Notes under the pieces: model-generated
Told to the model about the DNA's origin: nothing
Database searches by the model: none
Seen by the model: the letters and a program-made list of their open reading frames with translations, nothing else
Shown: positions 41,402 through 50,754 of the stretch, in pieces
Numbering within the stretch: position 1 is the first letter of the stretch
Layout: each line of letters opens with the position of its first letter
Translations under genes and position numbers: made by a program
Assembly (NCBI RefSeq): GCF_900114005.1
Contig: NZ_FORM01000006.1
Coordinates: 124,001 to 188,000 of the forward strand
Length of the DNA: 64,000 bases
Reading direction: 5' to 3'
From: Olleya namhaensis
GTDB lineage: Bacteria > Bacteroidota > Bacteroidia > Flavobacteriales > Flavobacteriaceae

Positions 41402-43738
41402 ATGAAATATCCCTTCGTTGTTATTCTTTTTATTATTTCTAATGCTTTATACAGTCAAAGCGCCGTAAAAGAAAGTCCATTAAACACTATCGAAAACAAC
41501 CCTTTTTTTCATAATTACAATATTGAAAATTTTTATTTACACACTAACAAAAGCTTGTATTTTACTGAAGAACGCGTCTTTTTTAAAGCCTATGTGGTCA
41601 ACGAAGCAAACAATAAACCAAACTTAGACACTAAAAATCTTCATGTCAATATTTATGCTTTTAACAACCAATTAATCCTTAGCAAGTTGTTTTATACAGA
41701 AAATGGCGTCTCGTCTGGATCTATTGCTTTACCCAAGGACCTTGAGTCTGGTGAATATACCATACAGCTAGACACACAATGGAATAAAAACTTCAAAGAA
41801 GGCTCAAATTTTACAATTCAAATTCACAATCTAAAAGACTCGAAAACCATGACCTCGTTTTTGGAAAACGAAGAAACAGAAGATCATCAAAACCAAAGTG
41901 AAGACATAAACGAAGATAGTATTACCTTTTTTCCTGAAAGCGGATCCCTTCTAGAAGACATCGAAAACACTATCTTTTTTAATATTAAAAGTGATGATCA
42001 AGCACAAATAACAGGGAAAATAATAGATATTAATACGGAACAAGAAGTTGCTAAAATTGAAAACAGAAATAGTACGTCTGCAAAATCAACTTTTAACTAC
42101 AATTCCAATTTTATTGCTGTTTTTAATATTGATGGTAAAACACAAAAAATAGAACTCCCTTCTGCCAATCCTACAGGATTTATACTTACTAAAACAAATA
42201 CTAAACAAGACAATACTGTTAATTTCAAATTAAAAACCAATGCCAAAACATTGGCAAATACAGACAATAAATTTACTTATGCAGTACTACATCAAAAAGG
42301 AATTGTAAACGCTACAGCACCATTTAATCTATCTGAAAGCATATTAACCTATAATTTAAACTTTTTGAAAACAGATTTATTTAATGGACTTAATACTGTA
42401 TCTGTATTTGATAGCCAAAATAAATTAATAACAGAACGATCATTTTATAACAAAGACAAAACACAAGGTGATATACTTACCTCTATTATTAATCAAAACA
42501 AAGATTCCATTACCTTAGATTTAAGTCTTATTAATGTCAACAAAGCGACTAACATTAGTATAAGTGTTTTACATGAAGATAGTAAAGCTATTGATTACAA
42601 ATCAAAAATACAAAACACGATTAACAAAGAATATACTGCTTTAAAAGACAATCAAACCAGCAGTTTTTCTTATAAAAAAATAAAAAACAAGCCATTACTA
42701 TTTGAAAATGAAAAAGGGTTAATAATTAAAGGGACACTAAATAGTAATATAAAAAAACCTAAAGACTATAAAGTTATATTAGTATCTCCTAAAAACAATA
42801 TACTATTATCACGTGCCTTAAATAGTGATAAAACTTTTGAATTTAAAAATGTTTACTTTGCGCATCCTTCTGAATATTCGCTTACATTATTAGATAAAGA
42901 GAATAAAATAATTAAAGCCGATTTTTATGTGTATAACACATTTATAAATTACAATGCAGACAGTACCATAATTAAACCTAAAAAATTAAAAGCATCTAAA
43001 AACAAGGTGTTACAGGAAAATATAGTCTATAAAAACACTGAATTACCGCAGCAAAAAAATATTGAAATTTTAGATGAAGTTGTTCTTGATAATATAGAAA
43101 AAATAAAAGAAGAAAAAATAAAAAAAATACTAAAAGAAAACCCTATAATAGCATTAAACAAAGGGTTTTCAAACTACTATTTAATTGATATTAACAAAAA
43201 TCATGAGAGTTTAGAAAGCTACCTAAGAAAACTCCCTGGATTAGATATTAAATACTTTAATGGAGAAACATATGTATATCTTCAAAGAAAATCAGAACTT
43301 GCCAAAATAACCTTAGATGGTAGCCCTATCAGCCAATCAAGAGGTTTCTCTCTAGCCAATCAAAGTGTAAATAGTTTCGAATTAATAACTGTAAAGATTT
43401 CTGAACTTGGATACCAAGGTACTTTTAGTGGAAATGTCAATTTAATTAGCAGAAAAGATTATTCTAAGTTAAAAATTAAAAACTCTGACGTGAAACAGCA
43501 CAAAACAAATACTGGATTTAATTTTAACGCAACAACACTAAATGACAGTAACTTATTCTATCCCATAAAACAAACCGAAAAAGAATATAGTACTATTGAC
43601 TGGATTCCAGACTTCACGTTAAATCCAAATACCACTAACATTCTTAAGATAAAAAAACCAATAGATGAACATGTAAAACTAATTATCCAAGGAATTAGCC
43701 TTGATGGTGATTTGATTTATAAGATTATTCAATTGTAA
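41402..43738 (+). CDS. Secreted macroglobulin-like/TonB-plug protein, tandem copy 2
   Basis: 778 residues from ATG at 41402. I prefer this start because it opens the signal peptide MKYPFVVILFIISNALYSQS; an upstream in-frame TTG adds only 18 unlikely residues. Same domain plan as copy 1: MG2-like part (YLHTNKSLYFTEERVFFKA), sandwich domains, and plug-like end (LDEVVLDNIEK, YLRKLPGLDI, FELITVKISELG). Bases 41402-42609 align without a gap to 43793-45000 of copy 3 and are nearly identical. After that point the two diverge until the last 130 bases. The middle is shorter than in copies 1 and 3. Confidence 0.8.
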   Translation: MKYPFVVILFIISNALYSQSAVKESPLNTIENNPFFHNYNIENFYLHTNKSLYFTEERVFFKAYVVNEANNKPNLDTKNLHVNIYAFNNQLILSKLFYTENGVSSGSIALPKDLESGEYTIQLDTQWNKNFKEGSNFTIQIHNLKDSKTMTSFLENEETEDHQNQSEDINEDSITFFPESGSLLEDIENTIFFNIKSDDQAQITGKIIDINTEQEVAKIENRNSTSAKSTFNYNSNFIAVFNIDGKTQKIELPSANPTGFILTKTNTKQDNTVNFKLKTNAKTLANTDNKFTYAVLHQKGIVNATAPFNLSESILTYNLNFLKTDLFNGLNTVSVFDSQNKLITERSFYNKDKTQGDILTSIINQNKDSITLDLSLINVNKATNISISVLHEDSKAIDYKSKIQNTINKEYTALKDNQTSSFSYKKIKNKPLLFENEKGLIIKGTLNSNIKKPKDYKVILVSPKNNILLSRALNSDKTFEFKNVYFAHPSEYSLTLLDKENKIIKADFYVYNTFINYNADSTIIKPKKLKASKNKVLQENIVYKNTELPQQKNIEILDEVVLDNIEKIKEEKIKKILKENPIIALNKGFSNYYLIDINKNHESLESYLRKLPGLDIKYFNGETYVYLQRKSELAKITLDGSPISQSRGFSLANQSVNSFELITVKISELGYQGTFSGNVNLISRKDYSKLKIKNSDVKQHKTNTGFNFNATTLNDSNLFYPIKQTEKEYSTIDWIPDFTLNPNTTNILKIKKPIDEHVKLIIQGISLDGDLIYKIIQL

Positions 43739-43792
43739 TATTTAAGCTATAATTAAAAAACAGTTCATTTATATAACCAAAACCAATTAAAC

Positions 43793-46192
43793 ATGAGATA
43801 TCCCTTCTTCGTTATTCTTTTTATTATTTCTAATGCTTTATATAGTCAAAGCGTCGTAAAAGAAAGTCCATTAAACACTATCGAAAACAACCCTTTTTTT
43901 CATAATTACAATATTGAAAATTTTTATTTACACACTAACAAAAGCTTGTACTTTACGGAAGAACGCGTCTTTTTTAAAGCCTATGTGGTCAACGAAGCAA
44001 ACAATAAACCAAACTTAGACACTAAAAATCTTCATGTCAATATTTATGATTTTAACAACCAATTAATCCTTAGCAAGTTGTTTTATACAGAAAATGGCGT
44101 CTCGTCTGGATCTATTGCTTTACCAAAGGACCTTGAGTCTGGTGAATATACCATACAGCTAGACACACAATGGAATAAAAACTTCAAGGAAGGTTCAAAT
44201 TTCACAATTCAAATTCACAATCTAAAAGACTCGAAAACCGAGACCACTATTTTGGAAAATGAAGAAATAGAAGATCATCAAAACCAAAGAGAAGACATAA
44301 ACGAAGATAGTATTACCTTTTTTCCCGAAAGCGGATCCCTTCTAGAAGACGTCGAAAACACTATCTTTTTTAATATTAAAAGTGATGATCAAGCACAAAT
44401 AACAGGGAAAATAATAGATATTAATACGGGACAAGAAGTTGCTAAAATTGAAAATAGAAATAGTACGTCTGCAAAATCAACTTTTAATTACAATTCCAAT
44501 TTTATTGCTGTTTTTAATATTGATGGCAAAACACAAAAAATAGAACTCCCTTCTGCCAATCCTACAGGTTTTATACTTACTAAAACAAATACTAAACAAG
44601 ACAATACTGTTAATTTCAAATTAAAAACCAATGCCAAAACATTGGCAAATACGGACAATAAATTTACTTATGCAGTACTGCATCAAAAGGGAATTGTAAA
44701 CGCTACAGCACCATTTAATCTATCTGAAAGCATATTAACCTATAATTTAAACTTTTTGAAAACAGATTTATTTAATGGACTTAATACTGTAACTGTATTT
44801 GATAGCCAAAATAAATTAATAACAGAACGATCATTTTATAATAAAGACACAAAACAAGGCGATATACTAACTTCTATTATCAATCAAGACAAAGACTCCA
44901 TTACCTTAGATTTAAGTCTTGCTAATGTCAACAAAGCGACTAACATTAGTATAAGTGTTTTACATGAAGATAGTAAAGCTATTGATTACAAATCAAAAAT
45001 TACTAATACGCTACTTCACCAAGAGTCCGGTTTTAATACAGAAGAAAGTAACGATCTATACTTTCAACAACTGCATCCTAGTAATAGTTTTGTATATCAA
45101 TACAAAACCAAACAAAAGCTACCATTTACAAAGGAATACGGGCTTAAGTTAATTGGTAAATTAAATAAAGTAGTAAAAGAACCAAAAAACTTTCAAGTTA
45201 CTCTAGCAGCTGGCACTAATGAGCTGTTTACAAGCACTAAGTTAAATGCAGATAATACTTTTAAATTCGAAAAATTATATTTAACCCATCCTTCAGAATA
45301 CAACCTATTATTGATGAATAAAAACGGTAAATCAGAAGAAGCGCGATTTTATATCTACAGTCTTAATAGTGACTATCAAGCTAATAAAATATTAAAAAAC
45401 AAAAGCATTACGGCTAATAAAAATAGTATAACAACAAAAACACTAACTAATCGAACAACCAATTTAGACATCTATTTTCCAATATCAAAAAATGTTGAAC
45501 ATTTAGATGAAGTTATATTAGAGGATGTAAGAGCCATAAGAGATAGAAAAATAAAGGCAATTAAAAAGAAAAACCCTTATTTGGCAATAAACGCTGGACT
45601 AACCAGAGACTATTTAATTGACCCTGAAAAAGACCATCAAACTCTGGCACAATATTTATTAACTAAAGTAAGCGGTGTTAGAGTAAAAACTAGCGGATCA
45701 AATGTATATGTTTATAACATCAGGAGAAGCGGAATGGATTTATCTCCATCCCTAATTAGAATAAATCTTAATGGTATTAACGTAGGTCAAACAAATGGTC
45801 TATTAGACCCAAATCAACCAGTTTCCAATTTTGAATTAATTTCTATTAACCCTAGTGGTTTAGGTGGTGGTATTACTAATGAGAGTGGCGTATTAAATTT
45901 AATAACCAGAAAAGGAAAATCTATTTATGGCAAAAAATACATCTCTAAAACCTACAAAACAATTTCTGGATTTGAAATGCAAAAAGAAAAAATCACAGAC
46001 ACTGAGTTATTTTACCCTAATAAAACATCAGAAAATATTTATGGCACTATTGACTGGGTTCCAAACTTCACATTAAATCCAAATACTACTAACATTCTTA
46101 AGATAAAAAAACCAATAGATGAACATGTGAAACTAATTATCCAAGGAATTAGCCTGGATGGTGATTTGATTTATAAGATTATAGAGTTATAG
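43793..46192 (+). CDS. Secreted macroglobulin-like/TonB-plug protein, tandem copy 3 (mosaic)
   Basis: 799 residues with signal peptide MRYPFFVILFIISNALYSQS. The first 403 codons are almost the same as copy 2. Between codons 404 and about 750 the protein instead resembles copy 1 (ITNTLLHQESGFNTEESNDL, YLTHPSEYNLLLMNKNGKS, DEVILEDVRAIRDRKIKAIK, NAGLTRDYLIDP), and the last 45 codons again match copy 2. This is a gene-conversion mosaic. Domains as in copy 1. Ends at a terminator shared with the convergent marC-type gene. Confidence 0.8.
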   Translation: MRYPFFVILFIISNALYSQSVVKESPLNTIENNPFFHNYNIENFYLHTNKSLYFTEERVFFKAYVVNEANNKPNLDTKNLHVNIYDFNNQLILSKLFYTENGVSSGSIALPKDLESGEYTIQLDTQWNKNFKEGSNFTIQIHNLKDSKTETTILENEEIEDHQNQREDINEDSITFFPESGSLLEDVENTIFFNIKSDDQAQITGKIIDINTGQEVAKIENRNSTSAKSTFNYNSNFIAVFNIDGKTQKIELPSANPTGFILTKTNTKQDNTVNFKLKTNAKTLANTDNKFTYAVLHQKGIVNATAPFNLSESILTYNLNFLKTDLFNGLNTVTVFDSQNKLITERSFYNKDTKQGDILTSIINQDKDSITLDLSLANVNKATNISISVLHEDSKAIDYKSKITNTLLHQESGFNTEESNDLYFQQLHPSNSFVYQYKTKQKLPFTKEYGLKLIGKLNKVVKEPKNFQVTLAAGTNELFTSTKLNADNTFKFEKLYLTHPSEYNLLLMNKNGKSEEARFYIYSLNSDYQANKILKNKSITANKNSITTKTLTNRTTNLDIYFPISKNVEHLDEVILEDVRAIRDRKIKAIKKKNPYLAINAGLTRDYLIDPEKDHQTLAQYLLTKVSGVRVKTSGSNVYVYNIRRSGMDLSPSLIRINLNGINVGQTNGLLDPNQPVSNFELISINPSGLGGGITNESGVLNLITRKGKSIYGKKYISKTYKTISGFEMQKEKITDTELFYPNKTSENIYGTIDWVPNFTLNPNTTNILKIKKPIDEHVKLIIQGISLDGDLIYKIIEL

Positions 46193-46215
46193 TAATTATA
46201 CCAAGGACCTATCAT

Positions 46216-46249
46216 AAAAAAACTCCCAAATTACTTTGGGAGTTTTTTT
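46216..46249. terminator. Bidirectional terminator, near-copy of the one at 38827
   Basis: AAAAAACTCCCAAA, TTAC loop, TTTGGGAGTTTTTTT, with T-runs on both strands. Ends the tandem array (plus) and the MarC gene (minus, stop 46255). Confidence 0.9.
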
Positions 46250-46254
46250 GTGTG

Positions 46255-46866
46255 TTAAGCAAAAAAGTCTTTTAATCCGCTTAAAATACTTTGTACAGCA
46301 TAGGAAGCTAAAATTAATCCCATAATTTTACTAATTACGGTAATACCATATTCCCCAATCCGTTCTTGAACCTTATTAGCTGCCAGTAATAATAAGCTTG
46401 TTAACCCAATTACTACAAGAACTAATACTGTGGTTAACAACTGTTGCTGTATGTTGTAAATATGATTATCTGTTAACAATACAACCGCCATAATAGCGCC
46501 TGGTGATGCTATAGACGGAATAGCTACAGGAAAAATAGTAACGTGTTTATAATCTTTAATACCATGTTTTTCTGTTTCGGGCTTACCCTCCCCAAAAATC
46601 ATAGTTAATGCAAACAAAAACAATATCACGCCTCCAGAAATCTGAAACGCATCTAACGTAACATTCATTCCTTCTAAAATTAACTGCCCTATAACTATAA
46701 AAAATAACAGCACTAAAAAAGCAACAAAACTGGCTCTAATAGCAATTCGTTTTTTATATTTTTTATCAAAATTTTTGGTAGCTTCCAAATACACAGGTAT
46801 AGACCCCAAAGGATCAATAACTGCAACTAAAAACAAAAAAGTCGTTAAAATTTCTTTCATAAACAT
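46255..46866 (-). CDS. MarC family membrane protein
   Basis: 203 residues with six membrane helices. AVIDPLGSIPVYLEATKNF at the start and the repeat-like PVAIPSIASPGAIMAVVLL in the middle are the MarC/UPF0056 (NAAT family) signatures. Despite the name, a role in multiple antibiotic resistance has not held up; some members carry neutral amino acids. Inner membrane. Overlaps the DUF3124-like lipoprotein gene by 1 bp. Confidence 0.9.
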   Translation of the reverse strand: MFMKEILTTFLFLVAVIDPLGSIPVYLEATKNFDKKYKKRIAIRASFVAFLVLLFFIVIGQLILEGMNVTLDAFQISGGVILFLFALTMIFGEGKPETEKHGIKDYKHVTIFPVAIPSIASPGAIMAVVLLTDNHIYNIQQQLLTTVLVLVVIGLTSLLLLAANKVQERIGEYGITVISKIMGLILASYAVQSILSGLKDFFA

Positions 46867-47375
46867 TACTCTATTTCAACACCTGTAGTAGTAAAAGATA
46901 AGCCTTGTTGTCCTGATGTAGATATCTGTACGGCTTCAAAATAAGGCGGTTTAACATCTTTAGAGGCAATCCAATCAAATACAAAATTAGCACCTGTACC
47001 ACCTTCAATATCCCTTTCGTTTATTACAATTTCTATAGTCTGCATTGGCTTGACATAAATAGTCTCTGTAAAATAGGCTTTAATTAAATCACCACTAGTA
47101 TTGTAAAAATCAGCTTCTTTTATAAAAATAGTATCTTTTTTATTAATATTCCTTAAGCTTACCGTAGCAGTTAAATTATGTGTTTTGTGTTCCGTAACAC
47201 TATAAATTTGAGAATAAACAGACAAATAAGTTGATCCCGAAACTAATAACGAGTCCGTTAATGGTTTATTCCATTGCATAGCTTTCCAATTATTGGATGC
47301 CACGTAGACCTCTTCAGGTTTAGTATCGCAACTAAAAGCGGTTAATACAATAATAAATAGTAATACGTATTTCAT
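46866..47375 (-). CDS. DUF3124-like lipoprotein
   Basis: 169 residues. Lipoprotein signal MKYVLLFIIVLTAFSC, Cys16. The domain reads STYLSVYSQIYSVTEHKTHN, LTATVSLRNINKKDTI, KPMQTIEIVINERDIEGGTG and ANFVFDWIA, which fits DUF3124. Expected in the periplasm or on the inner face of the outer membrane. Lies between the YtxJ-like gene (3 bp) and marC (1-bp overlap), one operon. Function unknown. Confidence 0.8.
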   Translation of the reverse strand: MKYVLLFIIVLTAFSCDTKPEEVYVASNNWKAMQWNKPLTDSLLVSGSTYLSVYSQIYSVTEHKTHNLTATVSLRNINKKDTIFIKEADFYNTSGDLIKAYFTETIYVKPMQTIEIVINERDIEGGTGANFVFDWIASKDVKPPYFEAVQISTSGQQGLSFTTTGVEIE

Positions 47376-47378
47376 AAT

Positions 47379-47759
47379 TTAAACAAATTTAAATAAATCA
47401 ATTTCATTTATAGCGCCATGACTTGCATGTGCAATCACTACTCCATTTTTTATCACCAATAACTGTGGCGATTGGTGCATTACCTGAAACTTAAAACCAG
47501 CTTCATTTGAGACGTCTCGATAACTTAATAAATCTAAATAATATAAATCTAAATTAATATCCAAATCAAATGCGGCAACAAACTGATTCATAACCATGCT
47601 GCTAATGCCACATCTTGTAGAGTGCTTAAATATAACCTGTGTTTTTCCTAAAGATAATTTAGCAATTTCATCTAACTGACTAACCGTCGTTAAATTTTTC
47701 CAAGGAAGTATTTTCTTTTCTTTTGGCTCTTTAGAACCCCCAAATAATTTTCCAAACAT
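47379..47759 (-). CDS. ytxJ: Bacillithiol-system protein YtxJ/BrxC-like
   Basis: 126 residues, thioredoxin-like fold. FKHSTRCGISSMVMNQF carries the single active-site Cys in the TRC motif of YtxJ (usually TRCPIS or TRCGIS), and HQSPQLLVIKNG holds the cis-Pro. Proteins of this family reduce mixed disulfides with bacillithiol, the thiol of many Bacteroidota and Firmicutes. It is the first gene of a three-gene operon with DUF3124 and MarC genes. A perfect TGAT-N4-ATCA palindrome lies 57 bp upstream (47816-47827), but without a properly spaced -7 element. Confidence 0.88.
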   Translation of the reverse strand: MFGKLFGGSKEPKEKKILPWKNLTTVSQLDEIAKLSLGKTQVIFKHSTRCGISSMVMNQFVAAFDLDINLDLYYLDLLSYRDVSNEAGFKFQVMHQSPQLLVIKNGVVIAHASHGAINEIDLFKFV

Positions 47760-47815
47760 AATAATTTCTTTTTAGCAAAATAACTGCTATAAGTTAAACA
47801 AAAATATCATTTTTA

Positions 47816-47827
47816 TGATACATATCA
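47816..47827. promoter_or_regulatory. Isolated TGAT-N4-ATCA palindrome
   Basis: TGAT-ACAT-ATCA, the same core as the six CRP/FNR-type boxes. The -7 element expected 23 bp toward the YtxJ gene is poor (TTATAGCA), so the match may be by chance or use different spacing. Confidence 0.35.
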
Positions 47828-48025
47828 TTGAATATGTCGAAACGTTTTAATTAACTTACATAGAAATTAAAAACAAAGCACAACTGACTAAAAGTCAGTC
47901 TAAAACAGTCATTAAGCGACATTTTGTCTTGCAATTGCAATTGGTAAGGTAATTGAAATACTGCTCTTGTAAACAATTATAAACATAAGTTTTCGCTTAG
48001 GCGGAACTACAAATAAATAGACTAT

Positions 48026-50635
48026 ATGAACCCAGATAATTATACAATCAAATCGCAAGAAGCCATACAACGCGCTCAGCAGATTGCGCAAAGTTATGGC
48101 CATCAACAAATAGAAAATGAACACTTTTTTAAAGCCATTTTTGAGGTTGATGAAAACGTACTACCATTCATCTTAAAAAAACTGAATGTCAATCTTAATG
48201 TATTAGAATTAGCATTAGATAAGCAACTAGAAAGTTTTCCTAAAGTTACAGGAGCAGATTTAATACTCTCTCGTGAAGCCAGTAAAACATTAAACGAAGC
48301 GTCTATTATTGCAAAAGCAATGAATGACGATTACGTATCTATAGAGCACTTTATTTTAGCGGTCTTTAAATCAAAAAGCAAAATAGCACAAATGCTAAAA
48401 GACCAAGGCGTAACAGAAAAAGGTTTAAAAGCAGCAATAGACGAATTAAGAAAAGGAGATCGTGTAACCTCACAAAGCCAAGAGGAGACCTACAACTCCC
48501 TTAATAAATACGCTAAAAATTTAAACAAATTAGCCAGAGACGGAAAACTAGATCCTGTTATTGGTCGTGACGAAGAAATTAGAAGAATCCTTCAAATTTT
48601 ATCTCGTCGTACTAAAAACAACCCAATCTTAGTTGGAGAACCTGGAACTGGTAAAACCGCTATTGCGGAAGGTTTAGCACACAGAATTGTAGATGGTGAC
48701 GTCCCAGAAAACCTAGTGGATAAGCAAATATTTGCGCTAGACATGGGAGCACTTATTGCAGGTGCTAAATTTAAAGGAGAATTTGAAGAACGTCTAAAAG
48801 CGGTTATCAAAGAAGTAACAGATAGCGAAGGAGATATTGTACTATTTATTGACGAAATCCATACGCTTGTTGGTGCTGGTGGCGGACAAGGTGCAATGGA
48901 TGCTGCAAACATTTTAAAACCTGCTTTAGCGCGTGGAGAATTACGTGCTATTGGAGCAACAACTTTAGACGAGTACCAAAAGTATTTTGAAAAAGACAAA
49001 GCTTTAGAGCGTCGTTTCCAAAAAGTAATGGTTAATGAGCCTGATACAGAAAGTGCGATTTCAATTTTAAGAGGAATTAAAGAAAAGTACGAAGCACACC
49101 ATAAAGTACGCATAAAAGATGATGCTATTATTGGTGCTGTAGAGTTATCTCAACGCTATATTACCAACAGATTTCTTCCGGATAAAGCAATTGACTTAAT
49201 GGATGAAGCTGCTGCTAAAATGCGTATGGAAATCAACTCTAAACCAGAAGAGTTAGATGTTCTGGATAGAAAAGTGATGCAATTAGAGATTGAAATAGAA
49301 GCTATTAAGCGAGAAAAGGACGAAAGTAAATTAAAAACATTACGTGCTGACTTAGCAAACTTAAAAGAAGAACGCAACGAAATGAATGCTAAATGGATTA
49401 GCGAAAAAGAAGTTGTAGACAACATACAAAACAGAAAGCAAGACATTGAAAACTTTAAGCTTGAAGCTGAAAAAGCAGAACGCGATGGAGATTACGGTAA
49501 GGTTGCCGAGTTACGCTATGGTAAGATTAAAGAAGCTCAAGAAGCACTAGAAAAATTACAGAAAGATTTAGCTGATAACCAATCTGAAAATTCTTTAATC
49601 AAAGAAGAAGTTACTTATGAGGATATAGCAGAAGTCGTTGCTAAATGGACAGGCATTCCTGTTACCAAAATGTTGCAAGGCGATCGCGAAAAACTTTTAA
49701 ACCTTGAAGCAGAATTACACAAGCGTGTGGTTGGTCAAGAAGAAGCTATTGTAGCGGTTAGTGATGCTGTAAGACGTAGTCGTGCAGGATTACAAAATCC
49801 AGAAAAACCAATCGGAACATTCCTGTTTTTAGGAACAACTGGTGTGGGTAAAACGGAATTAGCCAAAGCGTTAGCAGAATATCTGTTTGATGATGAAAGC
49901 GCAATGACCAGAATAGATATGAGCGAGTACCAAGAGCGTCATGCGGTAAGCAGATTAGTTGGTGCTCCTCCAGGATATGTTGGTTACGATGAAGGTGGAC
50001 AATTAACCGAAGCAGTTAGACGTAAACCTTATTCTGTAGTGCTTTTAGACGAAATTGAAAAAGCACATCCAGACACGTTTAACATCTTATTACAAGTGTT
50101 AGACGAAGGGCATTTAACAGATAACAAAGGTCGTATTGCAGATTTTAAAAACACCATCATCATCATGACATCCAATATGGGAAGTCAATTAATACAAGAG
50201 CGTTTTGATGCTGTAAAAGATGTAGAGACGGCTATTGAAGGTGCTAAAGTGGATGTTTTAGCCTTATTAAAACAAACGGTAAGACCTGAGTTTATAAATA
50301 GGATTGATGACATTATTATGTTTACACCTTTAACACAAGATAATATTACAGAAATTGTTGGATTACAGCTAAAAGGTATTTCTAAAATGATTGCAAAACA
50401 AGGGATTACTTTTGATGCAACACCAGAAGCTATTACCTACTTAGCAGACAAAGGTTATAATCCAGAATATGGAGCAAGACCTGTAAAACGTGTCATTCAG
50501 AAAGACGTACTTAACCAATTAAGTAAAGAAATCTTATCAGGAAAAGTAACAACAGATAGTATTATTTTACTAGATGCTTTTGATGGCGAATTAGTCTTTA
50601 GAAATCAAGGCGATTTAGTAACAGAAGAACTGTAA
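48026..50635 (+). CDS. clpB: ClpB disaggregase
   Basis: 869 residues, full length. The AAA+ hexamer unfolds aggregated proteins with DnaK. N-terminal double repeat ([20 protein letters not shown] and [18 protein letters not shown]), first ATPase with GEPGTGKT and [12 protein letters not shown], the coiled-coil middle domain (about 400-530), second ATPase with GTTGVGKT and [11 protein letters not shown], and the arginine-finger segments RPEFINRID and GARPVKR. Starts [15 protein letters not shown], without the longer leader of some homologues. Own terminator. Its upstream region has a TTTTCGCTTAGGCGGAA repeat (47990-48006) and no visible CIRCE or other operator. Confidence 0.97.
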   Translation: MNPDNYTIKSQEAIQRAQQIAQSYGHQQIENEHFFKAIFEVDENVLPFILKKLNVNLNVLELALDKQLESFPKVTGADLILSREASKTLNEASIIAKAMNDDYVSIEHFILAVFKSKSKIAQMLKDQGVTEKGLKAAIDELRKGDRVTSQSQEETYNSLNKYAKNLNKLARDGKLDPVIGRDEEIRRILQILSRRTKNNPILVGEPGTGKTAIAEGLAHRIVDGDVPENLVDKQIFALDMGALIAGAKFKGEFEERLKAVIKEVTDSEGDIVLFIDEIHTLVGAGGGQGAMDAANILKPALARGELRAIGATTLDEYQKYFEKDKALERRFQKVMVNEPDTESAISILRGIKEKYEAHHKVRIKDDAIIGAVELSQRYITNRFLPDKAIDLMDEAAAKMRMEINSKPEELDVLDRKVMQLEIEIEAIKREKDESKLKTLRADLANLKEERNEMNAKWISEKEVVDNIQNRKQDIENFKLEAEKAERDGDYGKVAELRYGKIKEAQEALEKLQKDLADNQSENSLIKEEVTYEDIAEVVAKWTGIPVTKMLQGDREKLLNLEAELHKRVVGQEEAIVAVSDAVRRSRAGLQNPEKPIGTFLFLGTTGVGKTELAKALAEYLFDDESAMTRIDMSEYQERHAVSRLVGAPPGYVGYDEGGQLTEAVRRKPYSVVLLDEIEKAHPDTFNILLQVLDEGHLTDNKGRIADFKNTIIIMTSNMGSQLIQERFDAVKDVETAIEGAKVDVLALLKQTVRPEFINRIDDIIMFTPLTQDNITEIVGLQLKGISKMIAKQGITFDATPEAITYLADKGYNPEYGARPVKRVIQKDVLNQLSKEILSGKVTTDSIILLDAFDGELVFRNQGDLVTEEL

Positions 50636-50701
50636 TCACAAAGTTCTGTTAACGTAAAATAAAGCGTGAAAGAGCACGTTTTAATTATGGTTGGTTAGTT
50701 G

Positions 50702-50747
50702 AAAAGCAACACAATACTTTACAAAAGTGGCGTGTTGCTTTTTTTTG
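50702..50747 (+). terminator. Terminator of clpB
   Basis: AAAAGCAACAC (50702-50712) and GTGTTGCTTTT (50732-50742) with a 19-base loop and a T-run. It lies immediately before the next gene's TTG start. Confidence 0.85.
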
Positions 50748-50754
50748 TTCTATA

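Noticed and set aside
48592-49446. Minus-strand open frames of up to 173 codons inside clpB
   Set aside because: Antisense to a highly conserved gene; Ser/Leu-rich composition is a by-product of the clpB codon pattern.
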